64,000 bases of DNA from Xanthomonas sp. Leaf131. Its GTDB lineage: Bacteria; Pseudomonadota; Gammaproteobacteria; Xanthomonadales; Xanthomonadaceae. Where the stretch lies: NCBI RefSeq assembly GCF_001423495.1, contig NZ_LMOG01000005.1, positions 72,397 to 136,396 on the forward strand. The letters are read 5' to 3'. How positions within the stretch are numbered: the first letter of the stretch is position 1; each line of letters begins with the position of its first letter. A program made the position numbers and the translations under genes. This document shows positions 47,136 through 57,004 of the stretch, piece after piece. The notes beneath the pieces were generated by a model that saw nothing but the letters and a program-made list of their open reading frames with translations, did not search any database and had not been told where the DNA came from.

Positions 47136-50100
47136 TTGGCCTGGGAACGCCCCTTGGTATCGAGCTGGATCCTGCTGCTGGTCTCCGTCGGCTACGCCGC
47201 GCTGCTGTTCGGCGTGGCGTGGTGGGGCGACCGTCGCCCGCTGTACCCGGAGCGGCCATGGCTGCGCCCTGCGGTCTACAGTCTGGCGCTGGCGGTGTAC
47301 TGCTCGTCGTGGACGTTTTACGGCGCGGTCGGCTCGGCGGTGCGCAACGGCATCGGCTATCTGCCGATCTATCTGGGCCCGCTGCTGTTGCTGCTGTTTG
47401 GCTGGCGCATCATCGAGCGGCTGGCGCTGATCGCACGTTCCGAAAACACCGTCTCCATCGCCGATTTCATTTCTTCGCGCTACGGCCGCTCGCGGCGGCT
47501 GGCGGCGTTGGTGGCGGTGATCGCGCTGGTCGGCATCGTTCCGTATCTGGCGCTGCAGTACAAAGCGGTGGCGATGAGCCTGGAAGTGTTGACCGGGCAT
47601 AGCAGTGCCGGGCGCGGCATCTTTGCCGATCCGGCCTTGTACGTGGCGCTGTTGATGGCGCTGTTTGCGACCTTGTTCGGCACCCGCCAGGTCGATGCCA
47701 CCGAGCATCACCACGGCATGATGCTGGCGATCGCCCTGGAGTCGGTGATCAAGTTGATCGCCATCGTCGCGGTGGGCCTGTTCGCCTGGCTGTGGTTGAG
47801 CGACCACCAGCTGCACATCGCCGATTCGGCGCGTACCTTGTTCGAACATACCCCATCGGTGGGTTTCATCTCGCAGACGCTGCTGAGCTTTCTGGCGGTG
47901 ATCTGTCTGCCGCGCCAGTTTCATGTGGCGGTGGTCGAATGCAGCGACGTGGGCGACATCCGCCGCGCACGCTGGCTGTTCGGCGCCTATCTGGTGATCA
48001 TTTCGGCGATGGTGGTGCCGATCGCCTCGGCCGGCGTGGCCTTGTTCGGCAAGGGCAGCGCGGTGGCCGACGATGCGATGGTGTTGGCGCTGCCGCTGAG
48101 CCAGGGCAATACCGTGCTGGCGTTGGTGGCATACGTGGGCGGGTTTTCGGCCGCCACCGGCATGGTGATCGTGGCCAGCATCGCGTTGGCCACCATGGTC
48201 AGCAACGATCTGGTGATGCCGGTGCTGCTGCGCCGCCGTGGCAGCGCCGATGCACGCGCGGCGGTGGCCTCGCGCGTGTTGTGGATCCGTCGCGTCGCCA
48301 TCCTGTTGCTGGCGCTGGTTGCCTATGGCTACCACCGCAGCGTGGCTAACGACACCACGTTGGCGGCGTACGGTTTGATGGCATTTGCGGCGGTAGCGCA
48401 GTTTGCACCGGGCGTGATCGGCGGGCTGTATTGGCGCGGCGCCAGCCGCAAGGGCGTGGAGACCGGCATGGTGCTGGGCTTCATGACCTGGATCTACACG
48501 CTGCTGCTGCCGGCCGCCACGCGTGCGGGCTGGTTGCAGCCGGAGTGGCTGGTGGACGGGCCATTCGGCATCGCCTGGTTGCAGCCGCAGCAACTGTTCG
48601 GCATGCGTGGCTGGGACCCGCTGGCGCATGGCACGTTCTGGTCGCTGCTGATCAACGTCGGCGCGATGATGCTGGTCTCCGCGCGTTGGCGCCCCGGTGT
48701 GGACGAGCGCTTGCGCGCGGCGCCGTTTCTGGACCCGTATGCGCAGCGTCCGGCGGTGGCCGGCGACTGGCCCGGCCATGTGCGTGTGGCCGATCTGCAG
48801 GCCCTGGCCGAGCGCGTGGTAGGCGAGCGGCATGCGCATCGCGCCTTCGTCGATCAGGCAGTGCTGCTGGAACGCGAACTGCAACCCACCGTGGTGGCCG
48901 ACCGCTCCTGGGTGCAATTCACCGAACGTCTGCTCGCCGCTTCGATCGGTGCCGCCTCCGCACGCCTGGTGCTGACCAGCCTGTTGCGCGGTTCGGGCAT
49001 GGAGTTGGGCGAAGTGGTGGCGGTGCTGGACGAGGCCGGGCAGGAGCTGCGCTTCAATCGCGAAATCCTCTCCACCACGCTGGAAAACATCAGCGCCGCG
49101 GTCAGCGTGGTCGACCCGGAGATGCGTCTGACCGCATGGAATCGGCGCTATCAGCAGCTGTTCGGCTACCCGGACGGCATGTTGTATGTCGGCCGCCCGG
49201 TCGCCGACCTGATCCGTTACAACGCCGAGCGTGGCGAGCTGGGCGAGGGCGATATCGAAGATCAGATCGATCGCCGCATCCGGCATATGCGCGCTGGCTC
49301 GCCGCATGTGTTCGAGCGCACCCGCAGCGACGGCAAGGTGATCGAAATGCGCGGCCAGGCGCTGCCCGGCGGCGGCTATGTCACCAGCTACAACGACATC
49401 ACCGATTACAAACGCGCCGAGCGCGCGCTGCTGGACGCCAACGAAAACCTGGAGCAACGCGTGGCCGACCGCTCGCGCGAGGCCGAGCTGGCGCAGCAAT
49501 CCAAGACGCGCTTTCTGGCCGCGATCAGCCATGACGTGTTGCAGCCGCTCAATGCCGCACGCCTGTTCGCCTCGGCATTGCGCGAGAGCCATCAGAACAA
49601 CGAAGAACAACGCCATCTGGCCGAACGTGTGGATGCCTCGTTGCGTGCGGCCGAAGAATTGCTCGATGGCCTGCTCGACGTCTCGCGTCTGGATGCCGGC
49701 GGCCTGCGGCCCACGGTCGAGGATTTCGATGCCAGCGCGCTGATGCACGAACTGGCTGCGCAGTACGCACCGGTGGCGGCCAGCCGCGGTCTGCAGCTGC
49801 AAGTGCATTGCCGTGCGTTGTGGGTGCGTAGCGACCGCCGTCTGCTGCGCCGGGTGATGCAGAACTTCCTCGCCAATGCGTTGCGCTACACGCGCCAGGG
49901 CCGCATCGTGCTGGGCATGCGCGGACGTGGCGAACAAGTGGAGTTGCAGGTGTGGGACACCGGCCCGGGTATTCCCGAGCACCATATGCGGCAGATCTTC
50001 GAAGAGTTCCGTCGCTACCAGCAGCCCTTCGATTGGGGCGAGCAGGGCTTGGGGCTGGGCTTGTCGATCTGCCAACGCATCTCGCGCCTGCTCGATCATG

Positions 50101-50603
50101 ATCTGAGTGCGCGCAGCCAGGTCGGGCGCGGCAGCATGTTCTCGATCCTGCTACCGCGTGTAGCCGCAGTGCCGGTGGCGCCGCTGTTGCCGGCGCCTGC
50201 CGCGCGCGCATTGCCCAGCGGCGATTCGTTGGCGGGCCTGCGCGTGCTGTGCGTGGACAACGACCGCGAAATTCTCGACGGCATGTGCGCGCTGCTCGGC
50301 CGTTGGCAGGTGGAAGTGATCACCGCCAGCACCGTGGATCAGGCGCTGGAACGCGCACGCGAACAACCGGACCTGATGCTGGTGGATTACCACCTGCACG
50401 ACCGGCTCGATGGCCTGGACACGCTGGATGCGGTACAGGCTGCCGCAACTGCGCCGATCGCCGGCGCGCTGCTCACTGCCGATGGCCGTGACGAACTCAA
50501 GCAACTTGCGCGCGCACGCGGCTATCGCTTGCTGACCAAGCCGGTGAAGCCGGCATCGTTACGTGCGTTCTTGAGCGCGCATCACGATGCAAAAAAGCGC
50601 TGA
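47136..50603 (+). CDS. CbrA-like symporter / hybrid histidine kinase
   Basis: 1155 residues. Residues ~1-500: about 13 membrane helices of a sodium:solute symporter module (NTVSIADFISSRYGRSR; GTRQVDATEHHHGMMLAIAL). Then a PAS domain (~650-760; NISAAVSVVDPEMRLTAWNR), a histidine kinase with H-box FLAAISHDVLQPLN (His799), N-box NFLANALRYT and G-box LGLGLSICQR, and a C-terminal receiver with Asp1084 in LMLVDYHLHD and KPVKPASLRAF. This matches the CbrA/solute-sensing kinase type. No separate response regulator is adjacent. The TTG at 47136 is the likeliest start, but a TTG at 47154 is as good. Confidence 0.9.
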   Translation: MAWERPLVSSWILLLVSVGYAALLFGVAWWGDRRPLYPERPWLRPAVYSLALAVYCSSWTFYGAVGSAVRNGIGYLPIYLGPLLLLLFGWRIIERLALIARSENTVSIADFISSRYGRSRRLAALVAVIALVGIVPYLALQYKAVAMSLEVLTGHSSAGRGIFADPALYVALLMALFATLFGTRQVDATEHHHGMMLAIALESVIKLIAIVAVGLFAWLWLSDHQLHIADSARTLFEHTPSVGFISQTLLSFLAVICLPRQFHVAVVECSDVGDIRRARWLFGAYLVIISAMVVPIASAGVALFGKGSAVADDAMVLALPLSQGNTVLALVAYVGGFSAATGMVIVASIALATMVSNDLVMPVLLRRRGSADARAAVASRVLWIRRVAILLLALVAYGYHRSVANDTTLAAYGLMAFAAVAQFAPGVIGGLYWRGASRKGVETGMVLGFMTWIYTLLLPAATRAGWLQPEWLVDGPFGIAWLQPQQLFGMRGWDPLAHGTFWSLLINVGAMMLVSARWRPGVDERLRAAPFLDPYAQRPAVAGDWPGHVRVADLQALAERVVGERHAHRAFVDQAVLLERELQPTVVADRSWVQFTERLLAASIGAASARLVLTSLLRGSGMELGEVVAVLDEAGQELRFNREILSTTLENISAAVSVVDPEMRLTAWNRRYQQLFGYPDGMLYVGRPVADLIRYNAERGELGEGDIEDQIDRRIRHMRAGSPHVFERTRSDGKVIEMRGQALPGGGYVTSYNDITDYKRAERALLDANENLEQRVADRSREAELAQQSKTRFLAAISHDVLQPLNAARLFASALRESHQNNEEQRHLAERVDASLRAAEELLDGLLDVSRLDAGGLRPTVEDFDASALMHELAAQYAPVAASRGLQLQVHCRALWVRSDRRLLRRVMQNFLANALRYTRQGRIVLGMRGRGEQVELQVWDTGPGIPEHHMRQIFEEFRRYQQPFDWGEQGLGLGLSICQRISRLLDHDLSARSQVGRGSMFSILLPRVAAVPVAPLLPAPAARALPSGDSLAGLRVLCVDNDREILDGMCALLGRWQVEVITASTVDQALERAREQPDLMLVDYHLHDRLDGLDTLDAVQAAATAPIAGALLTADGRDELKQLARARGYRLLTKPVKPASLRAFLSAHHDAKKR

Positions 50604-50625
50604 GGGGTATTCACCCGACTGCATT

Positions 50626-50693
50626 GTAGGAGCGTGCCTGCGCGCGACGAAGCATTGCCGGTAACGCTCGGTCGCGCGCAGGCACGCTCCTAC
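50626..50693. repeat. perfect GTAG-type REP hairpin
   Basis: 23-bp perfect inverted arms (GTAGGAGCGTGCCTGCG... at 50626-50648; reverse complement at 50671-50693) with a 22-base loop, followed by AAAAAAG. It lies 22 bases after the kinase gene and 18 before the mntP stop, so it can act as a bidirectional terminator. The end matches the palindrome inside glyS. Confidence 0.88.
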
Positions 50694-50711
50694 AAAAAAG
50701 CAGCCATGCGC

Positions 50712-51293
50712 TTACGCAGCGCCGCTCAAGTGTTCGTAGAGAATGACGCTGCCAACGATCACCAAAATCAAACCACCGAGAATCTCGGCGCGTTTGCCGA
50801 TCAGATTGCCGAGCACGCGGCCCAGCATCACGCCAGCGGTGACCATGCTGAAGGTGCACAGCCCCACCACCACCGCCACCACGCCGATATGCACGTCGAG
50901 AAACGCCAGGCTCACGCCGACCGCCATCGCATCGATACTGGTGGCAAAACCGGTGGTGGCCAAGGCCAGCACTCCATGCCGTTTCGGCGTGTCGGCTGCG
51001 TCTTCCGCTTCGTCCGATTCCTTGCGCAAGCCGGCCACGATCATGTGCGTGCCCAGCGCGCCGAGCAGTACAAAGGCGATCCAGTGATCGTAGGCGGACA
51101 CATAACTGGACGCGGCGCGCCCCAGCAGCCAACCGATCACCGGCGTGATCGCCTCGATGCTGCCGAAGATCAACCCGGCGCGTAGCGCATCGCGCCACTG
51201 CGGCTTGCGCATCGCCGCGCCCTTGCCGATCGCTGCGGCAAACGCATCGGTGGACATCGCAAAACCGATCAACACAATGGAAAAAGGGGACAT
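50712..51293 (-). CDS. mntP: manganese efflux pump MntP
   Basis: 193 residues (E. coli 188), six membrane helices. Conserved acidic blocks [15 protein letters not shown] and [19 protein letters not shown] and [14 protein letters not shown] are typical. It exports excess Mn(II). The ATG at 51293 follows a manganese riboswitch leader (described separately). Frames that extend further upstream simply translate the leader RNA. Confidence 0.94.
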   Translation of the reverse strand: MSPFSIVLIGFAMSTDAFAAAIGKGAAMRKPQWRDALRAGLIFGSIEAITPVIGWLLGRAASSYVSAYDHWIAFVLLGALGTHMIVAGLRKESDEAEDAADTPKRHGVLALATTGFATSIDAMAVGVSLAFLDVHIGVVAVVVGLCTFSMVTAGVMLGRVLGNLIGKRAEILGGLILVIVGSVILYEHLSGAA

Positions 51294-51359
51294 CGACACT
51301 CTCGGGTTGGGCACGATCGCAACGACATGCGCCCGCGCCAACCGTTGTTGTGCACGCAT

Positions 51360-51472
51360 GCCGCTGGTCTCGCCAAACCGAAATTGGTTGCCTGCACCAC
51401 GGCGCGAGGGCCGAGTATGTTGATGCAGGCGCTTCCGACGATGCAGAAGCAGGCTACTCCCCAAGGGGCGCG
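51360..51472 (-). ncRNA. yybP-ykoY (mntP) manganese riboswitch
   Basis: Read on the minus strand: CTTGGGGAGTAGCC, then CATCAACATACTCGG, GTGGTGCAGGCAACC and GGCGAGACC. These are the conserved pieces of the yybP-ykoY element that binds Mn(II) and turns on mntP expression. It lies 67 bases before the mntP start, in the correct orientation. Confidence 0.92.
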
Positions 51473-51583
51473 CAGTGTACCAACGCATGGCCGCGTTCGG
51501 TGCGCCTGCACTGCACGCGAAGGTCGGTCTGATCTTTATAGCCGTGGCTATGCGAGAGCTCTGCGGTGTACCTGCGGCTGCGC

Positions 51584-53092
51584 TTAAGGCGTGCGCAGCA
51601 AGGTGCTGACGGCGTCCATTTCGACATCCCTGCCGTGTTGCAGATCTTCCGCGGTGATGGTTACCGGCACGTCGGGCAACACGCCGCTATCGGGTTGTGC
51701 GCTGGTTGGAAACTGTCCGACCAGCGGCAGGTCCACTTCGATCTGCGAGTTGGGCAAGTGCAGAAAAAAGAATGCGCTGCCATTGGTGCCGCGCAGATTG
51801 CCACCGGTGGGTTGGCCGACCAAGGTGGCCAACCCGCTGCGCTGCACGTGCTGCGCAAAGGCGAAGGTGGCCGAGCTGTTTTCCGGGCCGATCAGCACGA
51901 AGACCTTGCCGTTGTAGTGCGGTTTACGTGGTGTCACGTGGTCCTGCGCATCTGCATCGGATGCAGGGTTGAGCGTGTAAAAACGCGCGTCGTAGGCAAC
52001 CGCACGCGTGCCCCAATCGCGAAAGGACGCGTCCCAGGTGGTGACGTACGCGGCCAACGCATCGGGCAAGCGCCGGTAGCGCACCAGGTTGCGCATCTGC
52101 GGCACCGCGCGCTCATCTGTGGGCAGATAGCCAAGCAAGACGCGGCCCACATCCAGCCCGCCCTCATTGCCGCGCAGATCGATCACCAGCGCCGGAATCT
52201 TGCGTTCGGTCACTGTGGCGAAGCTGCGTGCCAAAAACGTCTGCCAGTCCCAGTTGCTGTCGTACACCGCCCAAGTGGGCATCCGCAGCACCGCCACGCC
52301 GGGTGTTGCCAGGTCCAGACGCCATGGCGGTGCTGCACTGTCGTCGCTGCGCGTGGGAATCATCGCGCGGCGTTGCGCCGCACTGAGGCCGTGCACGCGC
52401 AGCTCGCGTTCTGTCGCCGCTCCTGGCCCGCGTACGCGCAGCAACGGGTTGGCCGACAGTTGCGGAAACAGCAGCGGCAGGTACACGTCGAAGGCTTCGA
52501 TGCGTGCGAGTCCCTGTACCTCCATCTGCGCGATGCGCGTGGCATCGTTGCTGCCGTCGGCGCGCGCCACGCTCATCAACGCGGCCAGGATCTGCGCCGA
52601 GGCAACGCCATCGATCGTCAGCACCTCGGTGCCGGGCACCAGGCTGGGCTGATCGGAGCCGTTGCGACTGATGACCATCCGTCCCTGCAGCCAGCGGAAG
52701 TGGAAGGGCAACTGCCGGTCGTTGTCGAACAAGGCGCGCCGGACCGGTGCGGGTTGATTGAGAAAATTGGGGAAGCTATGGCCGCAGCGCACGCTGGCGG
52801 TCAGGCGAGAAATGGCCAGGTAGGTCTGAGCGAGCGTTGCGCCATTTCCGAGTTCGGCACGCAGCGCATCGAAGCGCTGCGCGATGTCCTGTTCGGTGGA
52901 GTAGCGATACAGACCCGGATGCAGCGCGCCATAGGCGCGTTGCAGTACATCGATATCGGCCAGCAGCGCCGGGCCTGCGAGCGGGCTGTCGCTGCGCAGC
53001 GTTGGTGGCGGCGTTGCGGCCCCGCCGGTGCATGGCAGCCAGATCGACAGCAGCATCAGCAACGCAGCGGAATGGCGCAGGCGCGGTGACAT
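51584..53092 (-). CDS. secreted S41-family peptidase
   Basis: 502 residues. Signal peptide (about 1-26, [19 protein letters not shown]). The C-terminal half has the S41 blocks [38 protein letters not shown] (the Ser of NSSAT is the likely nucleophile) and [20 protein letters not shown]-terminal helical bundle and PDZ-like region ([18 protein letters not shown]) precede it. Predicted periplasmic; substrate unknown. It lies just downstream of a membrane-bound AraC regulator on the same strand, 82 bases apart, and may be under its control. Confidence 0.88.
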   Translation of the reverse strand: MSPRLRHSAALLMLLSIWLPCTGGAATPPPTLRSDSPLAGPALLADIDVLQRAYGALHPGLYRYSTEQDIAQRFDALRAELGNGATLAQTYLAISRLTASVRCGHSFPNFLNQPAPVRRALFDNDRQLPFHFRWLQGRMVISRNGSDQPSLVPGTEVLTIDGVASAQILAALMSVARADGSNDATRIAQMEVQGLARIEAFDVYLPLLFPQLSANPLLRVRGPGAATERELRVHGLSAAQRRAMIPTRSDDSAAPPWRLDLATPGVAVLRMPTWAVYDSNWDWQTFLARSFATVTERKIPALVIDLRGNEGGLDVGRVLLGYLPTDERAVPQMRNLVRYRRLPDALAAYVTTWDASFRDWGTRAVAYDARFYTLNPASDADAQDHVTPRKPHYNGKVFVLIGPENSSATFAFAQHVQRSGLATLVGQPTGGNLRGTNGSAFFFLHLPNSQIEVDLPLVGQFPTSAQPDSGVLPDVPVTITAEDLQHGRDVEMDAVSTLLRTP

Positions 53093-53174
53093 GGCGACTC
53101 CTTGTGTGAGAAGCCGTCAGCATGCTCAGGCGTGCCTCGGCGGACGACTCAAACACGCAATCGCTAAGCGATTT

Positions 53175-54311
53175 TCAAGCGATGCGACGTTGCGCGCGCC
53201 GATAGTCGCTGGGCGTGCAGCCGGCGCAGGCACGAAACACGCGGTTGAAGCTGGCCTTGGAGCCGAAGCCGACCGCTAGCGCGATGTCCAGGATGTCCTG
53301 ATCGCCGCCCAGCAGGCGCTGCGCTTCGGCAATGCGCAGGGTGTTGAGGAAGGTGCTGAAGGTCTGCCCCAGCCCCTCGTTGAGCGCGCGCGACAGATAA
53401 TTGCTGTTGGTGCCCATGCGCCGTGCCAGCTCGGGCAGGCTGAGCTCCGGCTCGCGCCACCAGCCGTGCGCGGTGACTTGCGCTGCGACCTGTTGCCCCA
53501 GCGCGTGCCAGTCCTTGTCCTGGACGGGAGCGGGCGCTGGTTCGCCTGCTCGGTCTGCTGGCGCAGCGTGCGCCAGCACCGCGTCGCGGGCCGGGTAGTG
53601 CACCCTGGCGTGGCGCCAGCCTTCCAGACCCAGGTAGTAGATCAGTGCGGCGGTGGCCAGATAACGCGGAAACTCATCGGCGTACGACAGCCGATGCCAC
53701 AACCGGTCGCTGGCGGTGAAGCCCAGCCGCAACAGCACCAGCAACGCGGCGGCCAGTAGAAAGCCGCGCAGCCACGGCAGCCGCAGTTCCTCGCGCGCGC
53801 CGCTGTGATGTTCCAGCCAGCGTTGATAGGCCAGGTATTCGCGCCAGGCCAGCAGCAGATAGAACGCCAGCGAAACCAGCACCAGCGCGTCCTGCAGCGG
53901 CGCGATCCAGGGCACGTGCACAGCGGCATTCCAGGCCCATTTGCGTTGCAGCGGCCAGGTGAACAGCCACGTGTAGTAACCGCCTTGCAGTAGCGCTGGC
54001 AACAGATGCAGCGCCCAGCGGCGTGGCAGGTGCTGGCGCGCCAGTTGGCGGACGTAGAGCCATAGCAGCGGCCCGATGGCCAGCTCCCAGAACAGCGGCG
54101 CGTAGGTCAGGCCCGGATAGGCATCGTAGGCGCCGGCATAGCCGAGCGTGTACGGCGTGATCAGGGCCACCACGACCAGCAGCAATGCGGCCAGGCAGCG
54201 GTTGGCGATGCGGTTGACCGGGGCCAGCAGCAACAGGCTCGCGCCGAGCACGCCATGCGCGCTGCCGAGCAGCAGGATGGTGCTCCACATCCCGAACTTG
54301 ATGCTGGACAT
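53175..54311 (-). CDS. membrane-anchored AraC-family regulator
   Basis: 378 residues. The first ~230 have about seven membrane helices, beginning with FGMWSTILLLGSAHGVLGAS. The C-terminal ~100 residues are an AraC/XylS DNA-binding domain: LSLPELARRMGTNSNYLSRA (HTH 1) and DILDIALAVGFGSKASFNRV (HTH 2), then ACAGCTPSDYRRAQR. Such regulators sense signals at the membrane and bind DNA directly. The neighbouring S41 protease gene is the natural candidate target. ATG start at 54311. Confidence 0.88.
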   Translation of the reverse strand: MSSIKFGMWSTILLLGSAHGVLGASLLLLAPVNRIANRCLAALLLVVVALITPYTLGYAGAYDAYPGLTYAPLFWELAIGPLLWLYVRQLARQHLPRRWALHLLPALLQGGYYTWLFTWPLQRKWAWNAAVHVPWIAPLQDALVLVSLAFYLLLAWREYLAYQRWLEHHSGAREELRLPWLRGFLLAAALLVLLRLGFTASDRLWHRLSYADEFPRYLATAALIYYLGLEGWRHARVHYPARDAVLAHAAPADRAGEPAPAPVQDKDWHALGQQVAAQVTAHGWWREPELSLPELARRMGTNSNYLSRALNEGLGQTFSTFLNTLRIAEAQRLLGGDQDILDIALAVGFGSKASFNRVFRACAGCTPSDYRRAQRRIA

Positions 54312-54403
54312 GCGATCCCGCTTGGTCGATCGCGCCGAGTATAGGGGCGATCACCGGCGTCACGGGCCTGGCCACGAACGCGCAGCGCTCGGCTTCTGCG
54401 CGA

Positions 54404-55153
54404 CTAGTGCAGCCCGCTGGAAATCTCGGCTGTGGCCGCACACAGTGCCTGCAATGCCGCTTGCGGGCCAACCAGCTCAGGGCGCCGTTCGATGAAGGGC
54501 ACCGTGAGCGTATAGGTGGCGCTGCCGCGTTGCAGGATCGGTGCGGTCAGATCGACCACGCCCACCACTGCTTCGCTGGGTTGCATGGCGTAGCCATCGG
54601 TGCGCGCCTGCGCGGCGGCGGACAGGAACTGCGCGCGCTCGAACGGCACCTCGCTGGCGTCGAGCATCTCCAGCCAGCGCGCTTGCACCTCCGGCTGCTG
54701 GAAGGCGAACAGCACGAGCCCGGAGCTGGAATGCGTCAACGGGCGGCGATGGCCCGGGCGCACTACCAGGCCCAGGTCGCTGGGCACGTCCATTTGCGCG
54801 ATCACCACGATCTGGTCGCCGGACGGCGCCACCAGGTGGCAGGGCTGATAGATCGCATCGGCCAGCCGGCGCATCACCGGCAACGCCGCCTCGCTGATGC
54901 TCTGCACCTGCGGCTGCTGCATGCCGAGCATGAACAGCCGATTGGTCAATACATAGTCGCCTTCGCCGTCGCGGGTGAGATAGCCGCGCTCCTCCAGCAC
55001 CTGCAGCATGCGGAAGATCTCCCCGCGCGAGCGGCCGATGCCCTGCGAGATCGCGCCCATGCTCATCGGCTGCGCCTGGCGAGCGAGCAGCTCCAGGATG
55101 TCCAGCCCCTTGTCCAGGGCGGGCGCGCGGTACTTGGCGGGTTCGGTGCTCAT
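54404..55153 (-). CDS. IclR-family regulator of the L-fucose genes
   Basis: 249 residues. N-terminal winged helix (LDILELLARQAQPMSMGAIS; IGRSRGEIFRMLQVLEERGY) and C-terminal ligand-binding domain (CHLVAPSGDQIVVIAQMD; ALQALCAATAEISSGL). It is divergent from fucP, with a perfect 12-bp inverted repeat between them, so it probably represses or activates the fucose genes in response to an intermediate. The ligand is unknown. ATG at 55153 starts family-like sequence (KYRAPALDKGLDILELL). Confidence 0.88.
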   Translation of the reverse strand: MSTEPAKYRAPALDKGLDILELLARQAQPMSMGAISQGIGRSRGEIFRMLQVLEERGYLTRDGEGDYVLTNRLFMLGMQQPQVQSISEAALPVMRRLADAIYQPCHLVAPSGDQIVVIAQMDVPSDLGLVVRPGHRRPLTHSSSGLVLFAFQQPEVQARWLEMLDASEVPFERAQFLSAAAQARTDGYAMQPSEAVVGVVDLTAPILQRGSATYTLTVPFIERRPELVGPQAALQALCAATAEISSGLH

Positions 55154-55231
55154 CCGTTTGCGGCTTCCTGGCAAGGCTGCGGCGCGCCAGGGTACAGGCA
55201 TCGCGGGCAGGGGTGAGGTGTCGTGCTTGCG

Positions 55232-55262
55232 TGCAAATATAAACAAAGATTTTATATTTGCA
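55232..55262. promoter_or_regulatory. candidate IclR operator between iclR-type gene and fucP
   Basis: Perfect inverted repeat: TGCAAATATAAA at 55232-55243, spacer CAAAGAT, TTTATATTTGCA at 55251-55262. It is strikingly AT-rich in a GC-rich region and lies 72 bases before fucP and 79 before the regulator gene. A weaker related sequence (GCATATAAAAATTTGC) lies at 59447-59462 upstream of the fuconate dehydratase gene. Confidence 0.75.
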
Positions 55263-55334
55263 TGGCGCCCACGTGCGCAGTACGCTCGCCGCACAGCAAC
55301 GCAAGCGCCACAGCCTTGGGAGGGGATCGGTCGC

Positions 55335-56639
55335 ATGCATCACAGTGACATTGCCGCGTCACCGCGCGGCAACCTGGCGCGTACCGCCATGGTTCCCCTG
55401 TTGTTGATCGTCAGCCTGTTCTTTCTATGGGGCATGGCCAACAACCTCAACGACATCCTGATCAAGCAGTTCAAGAAGGCCTTCGAGCTGTCCGACCTGC
55501 AGGCAGGGCTGGTCCAGAGCGCGTTCTATCTGGGCTATTTCGTGTTCGCCATGCCGGCGGCGATGTTCATGCGGCGCTACAGCTACAAGGCGGCGGTGGT
55601 GCTGGGCCTGCTGCTGTATGCGTGCGGCGCGTTCCTGTTCTATCCGGCTGCGCAGGTGCATACCTACTGGCTGTTCCTGCTGGCCCTGTTCGTGATCGCC
55701 AGCGGCCTGGCGTTTCTGGAAACCACCGCCAACCCGCTGGTGACCGTGCTCGGCCCGGCTGAGGGCGCGGCGCGGCGGCTGAATCTTGCCCAGGCGTTCA
55801 ATCCATTGGGCTCGATCACTGGCGTGCTGGTCGGCCAGCACTTCATCTTCTCCGGCGTGGAGCACACCCCGGCCGAGCTGGCGGCGATGGCGCCGGCCGC
55901 GCGTGCAGCGTTCTTTGCCACCGAATCGTCTGCGGTGCAGACGCCGTATCTGGTGATCGGCGTGGTGGTGGTGCTGTGGGCGATCCTGATCGCGCTGGTG
56001 CGCTTCCCCACCGGCGATGCGGGTGTGGGCGAGGCGGCGCCCAAACGCGCGCGCTTTGGCGAGTTGTTGCGTAACCGGCTGTTCGTGTTTTCGGTGGTGG
56101 CGCAGTTCTTCTACGTGGGCGCGCAGGTCGGCATCTGGAGTTATCTGATCCGCTATCTGCAGGACGGTGTGCCGGGCACGCCGGAAAAAACCGCAGCGAC
56201 GTATCTCACCATCTCGCTGGTGCTGTTCATGGCCGGCCGCTTCATCGGCACCGCGCTGCTGCGCTATCTGGCGCCGGCGAAGTTGCTGGCGAGTTTTGCC
56301 ACGATCAATCTGGTCTTGTGTGCGGTGGCAATTGCGCTGCCCGGTTGGACCGGCTTGTACGCCTTGGTTGCGGCCAGCGTGTTCATGTCGGTGATGTTCC
56401 CGACCATCTTTGCACTGGGTCTGGATGGCATGCACGACGATGCGCGCAAGCTGGGTTCGTCGTTGCTGGTGATGTCGATCATCGGCGGTGCGCTGCTCAC
56501 TGCCGTGATGGGCGCGGTGTCTGACATGGCCGGTATCCACTGGGCGATGGTGGTGCCGGGCGGGTGCTTTGCGGTGATCTTGCTGTTCGCGTTGCGCGCG
56601 CGTCGCGCTGAACCTGTGGTTGCAGGAGCGGGCGCATGA
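55335..56639 (+). CDS. fucP: L-fucose permease
   Basis: 434 residues, 12 membrane helices, major facilitator superfamily, FucP group. SLFFLWGMANNLNDILIKQF (first helix; the WGxANxLNDxL motif), ASGLAFLETTANPLVTVLGP (ETxANP motif) and RRLNLAQAFNPLGSITG are diagnostic. It imports L-fucose with protons. The stop overlaps the mutarotase ATG (ATGA). It is divergent from the IclR gene. Confidence 0.93.
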   Translation: MHHSDIAASPRGNLARTAMVPLLLIVSLFFLWGMANNLNDILIKQFKKAFELSDLQAGLVQSAFYLGYFVFAMPAAMFMRRYSYKAAVVLGLLLYACGAFLFYPAAQVHTYWLFLLALFVIASGLAFLETTANPLVTVLGPAEGAARRLNLAQAFNPLGSITGVLVGQHFIFSGVEHTPAELAAMAPAARAAFFATESSAVQTPYLVIGVVVVLWAILIALVRFPTGDAGVGEAAPKRARFGELLRNRLFVFSVVAQFFYVGAQVGIWSYLIRYLQDGVPGTPEKTAATYLTISLVLFMAGRFIGTALLRYLAPAKLLASFATINLVLCAVAIALPGWTGLYALVAASVFMSVMFPTIFALGLDGMHDDARKLGSSLLVMSIIGGALLTAVMGAVSDMAGIHWAMVVPGGCFAVILLFALRARRAEPVVAGAGA

Positions 56640-57004
56640 GTGTGCGGCGTCTGTGTTATGTGCTGGATCTGCACGATGATCCGCAGTTGATCGCCGAGTA
56701 CGAGCGTTGGCATCAACCGACGCAGGTGTGGCCGGAAGTGGTGGCGTCGTTGCGGCAGGCGGGGATTCTGGAGTTGCAGATCTTTCGCAGCGGGGATCGG
56801 CTGGTGATGCTGATGGACGTTGGCGACGACTACGATCCAGCGGCCAAGGCGGCGCGGGATGCGGCCGATCCGCGGATTCAGGCCTGGGAAGAACTGATGT
56901 GGCGGTTTCAAAAGCCGTTGCCTGGCAGTGCGCCGGGGGAGAAGTGGCGCGAGGCCGGGCGGATTTTTGCGTTGAGTGAGGCGGTTGGTGTGGGGCGGGG
57001 TTAG
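56636..57004 (+). CDS. L-fucose / L-rhamnose mutarotase family protein
   Basis: 122 residues. LCYVLDLHDDPQLIAEYERW HQ, then LRQAGILELQIFRSGDRLVM and WEELMWRFQKPLPG match the RhaM (DUF718) fold. In this cluster it interconverts anomers of L-fucose so that the dehydrogenase receives the right form; that role is inferred from context. It is coupled to fucP by a 4-base overlap. Confidence 0.88.
   Translation: MSVRRLCYVLDLHDDPQLIAEYERWHQPTQVWPEVVASLRQAGILELQIFRSGDRLVMLMDVGDDYDPAAKAARDAADPRIQAWEELMWRFQKPLPGSAPGEKWREAGRIFALSEAVGVGRG

Noticed and set aside
46575-50099. 1174-residue minus-strand frame
   Set aside because: Opposite the symporter/kinase gene and element copy B; composition is that of a mirror frame.
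51294-51488. N-terminal extension of mntP to 258 residues
   Set aside because: The extension translates the riboswitch leader and is Arg/His-rich; the usual MntP start is at 51293.
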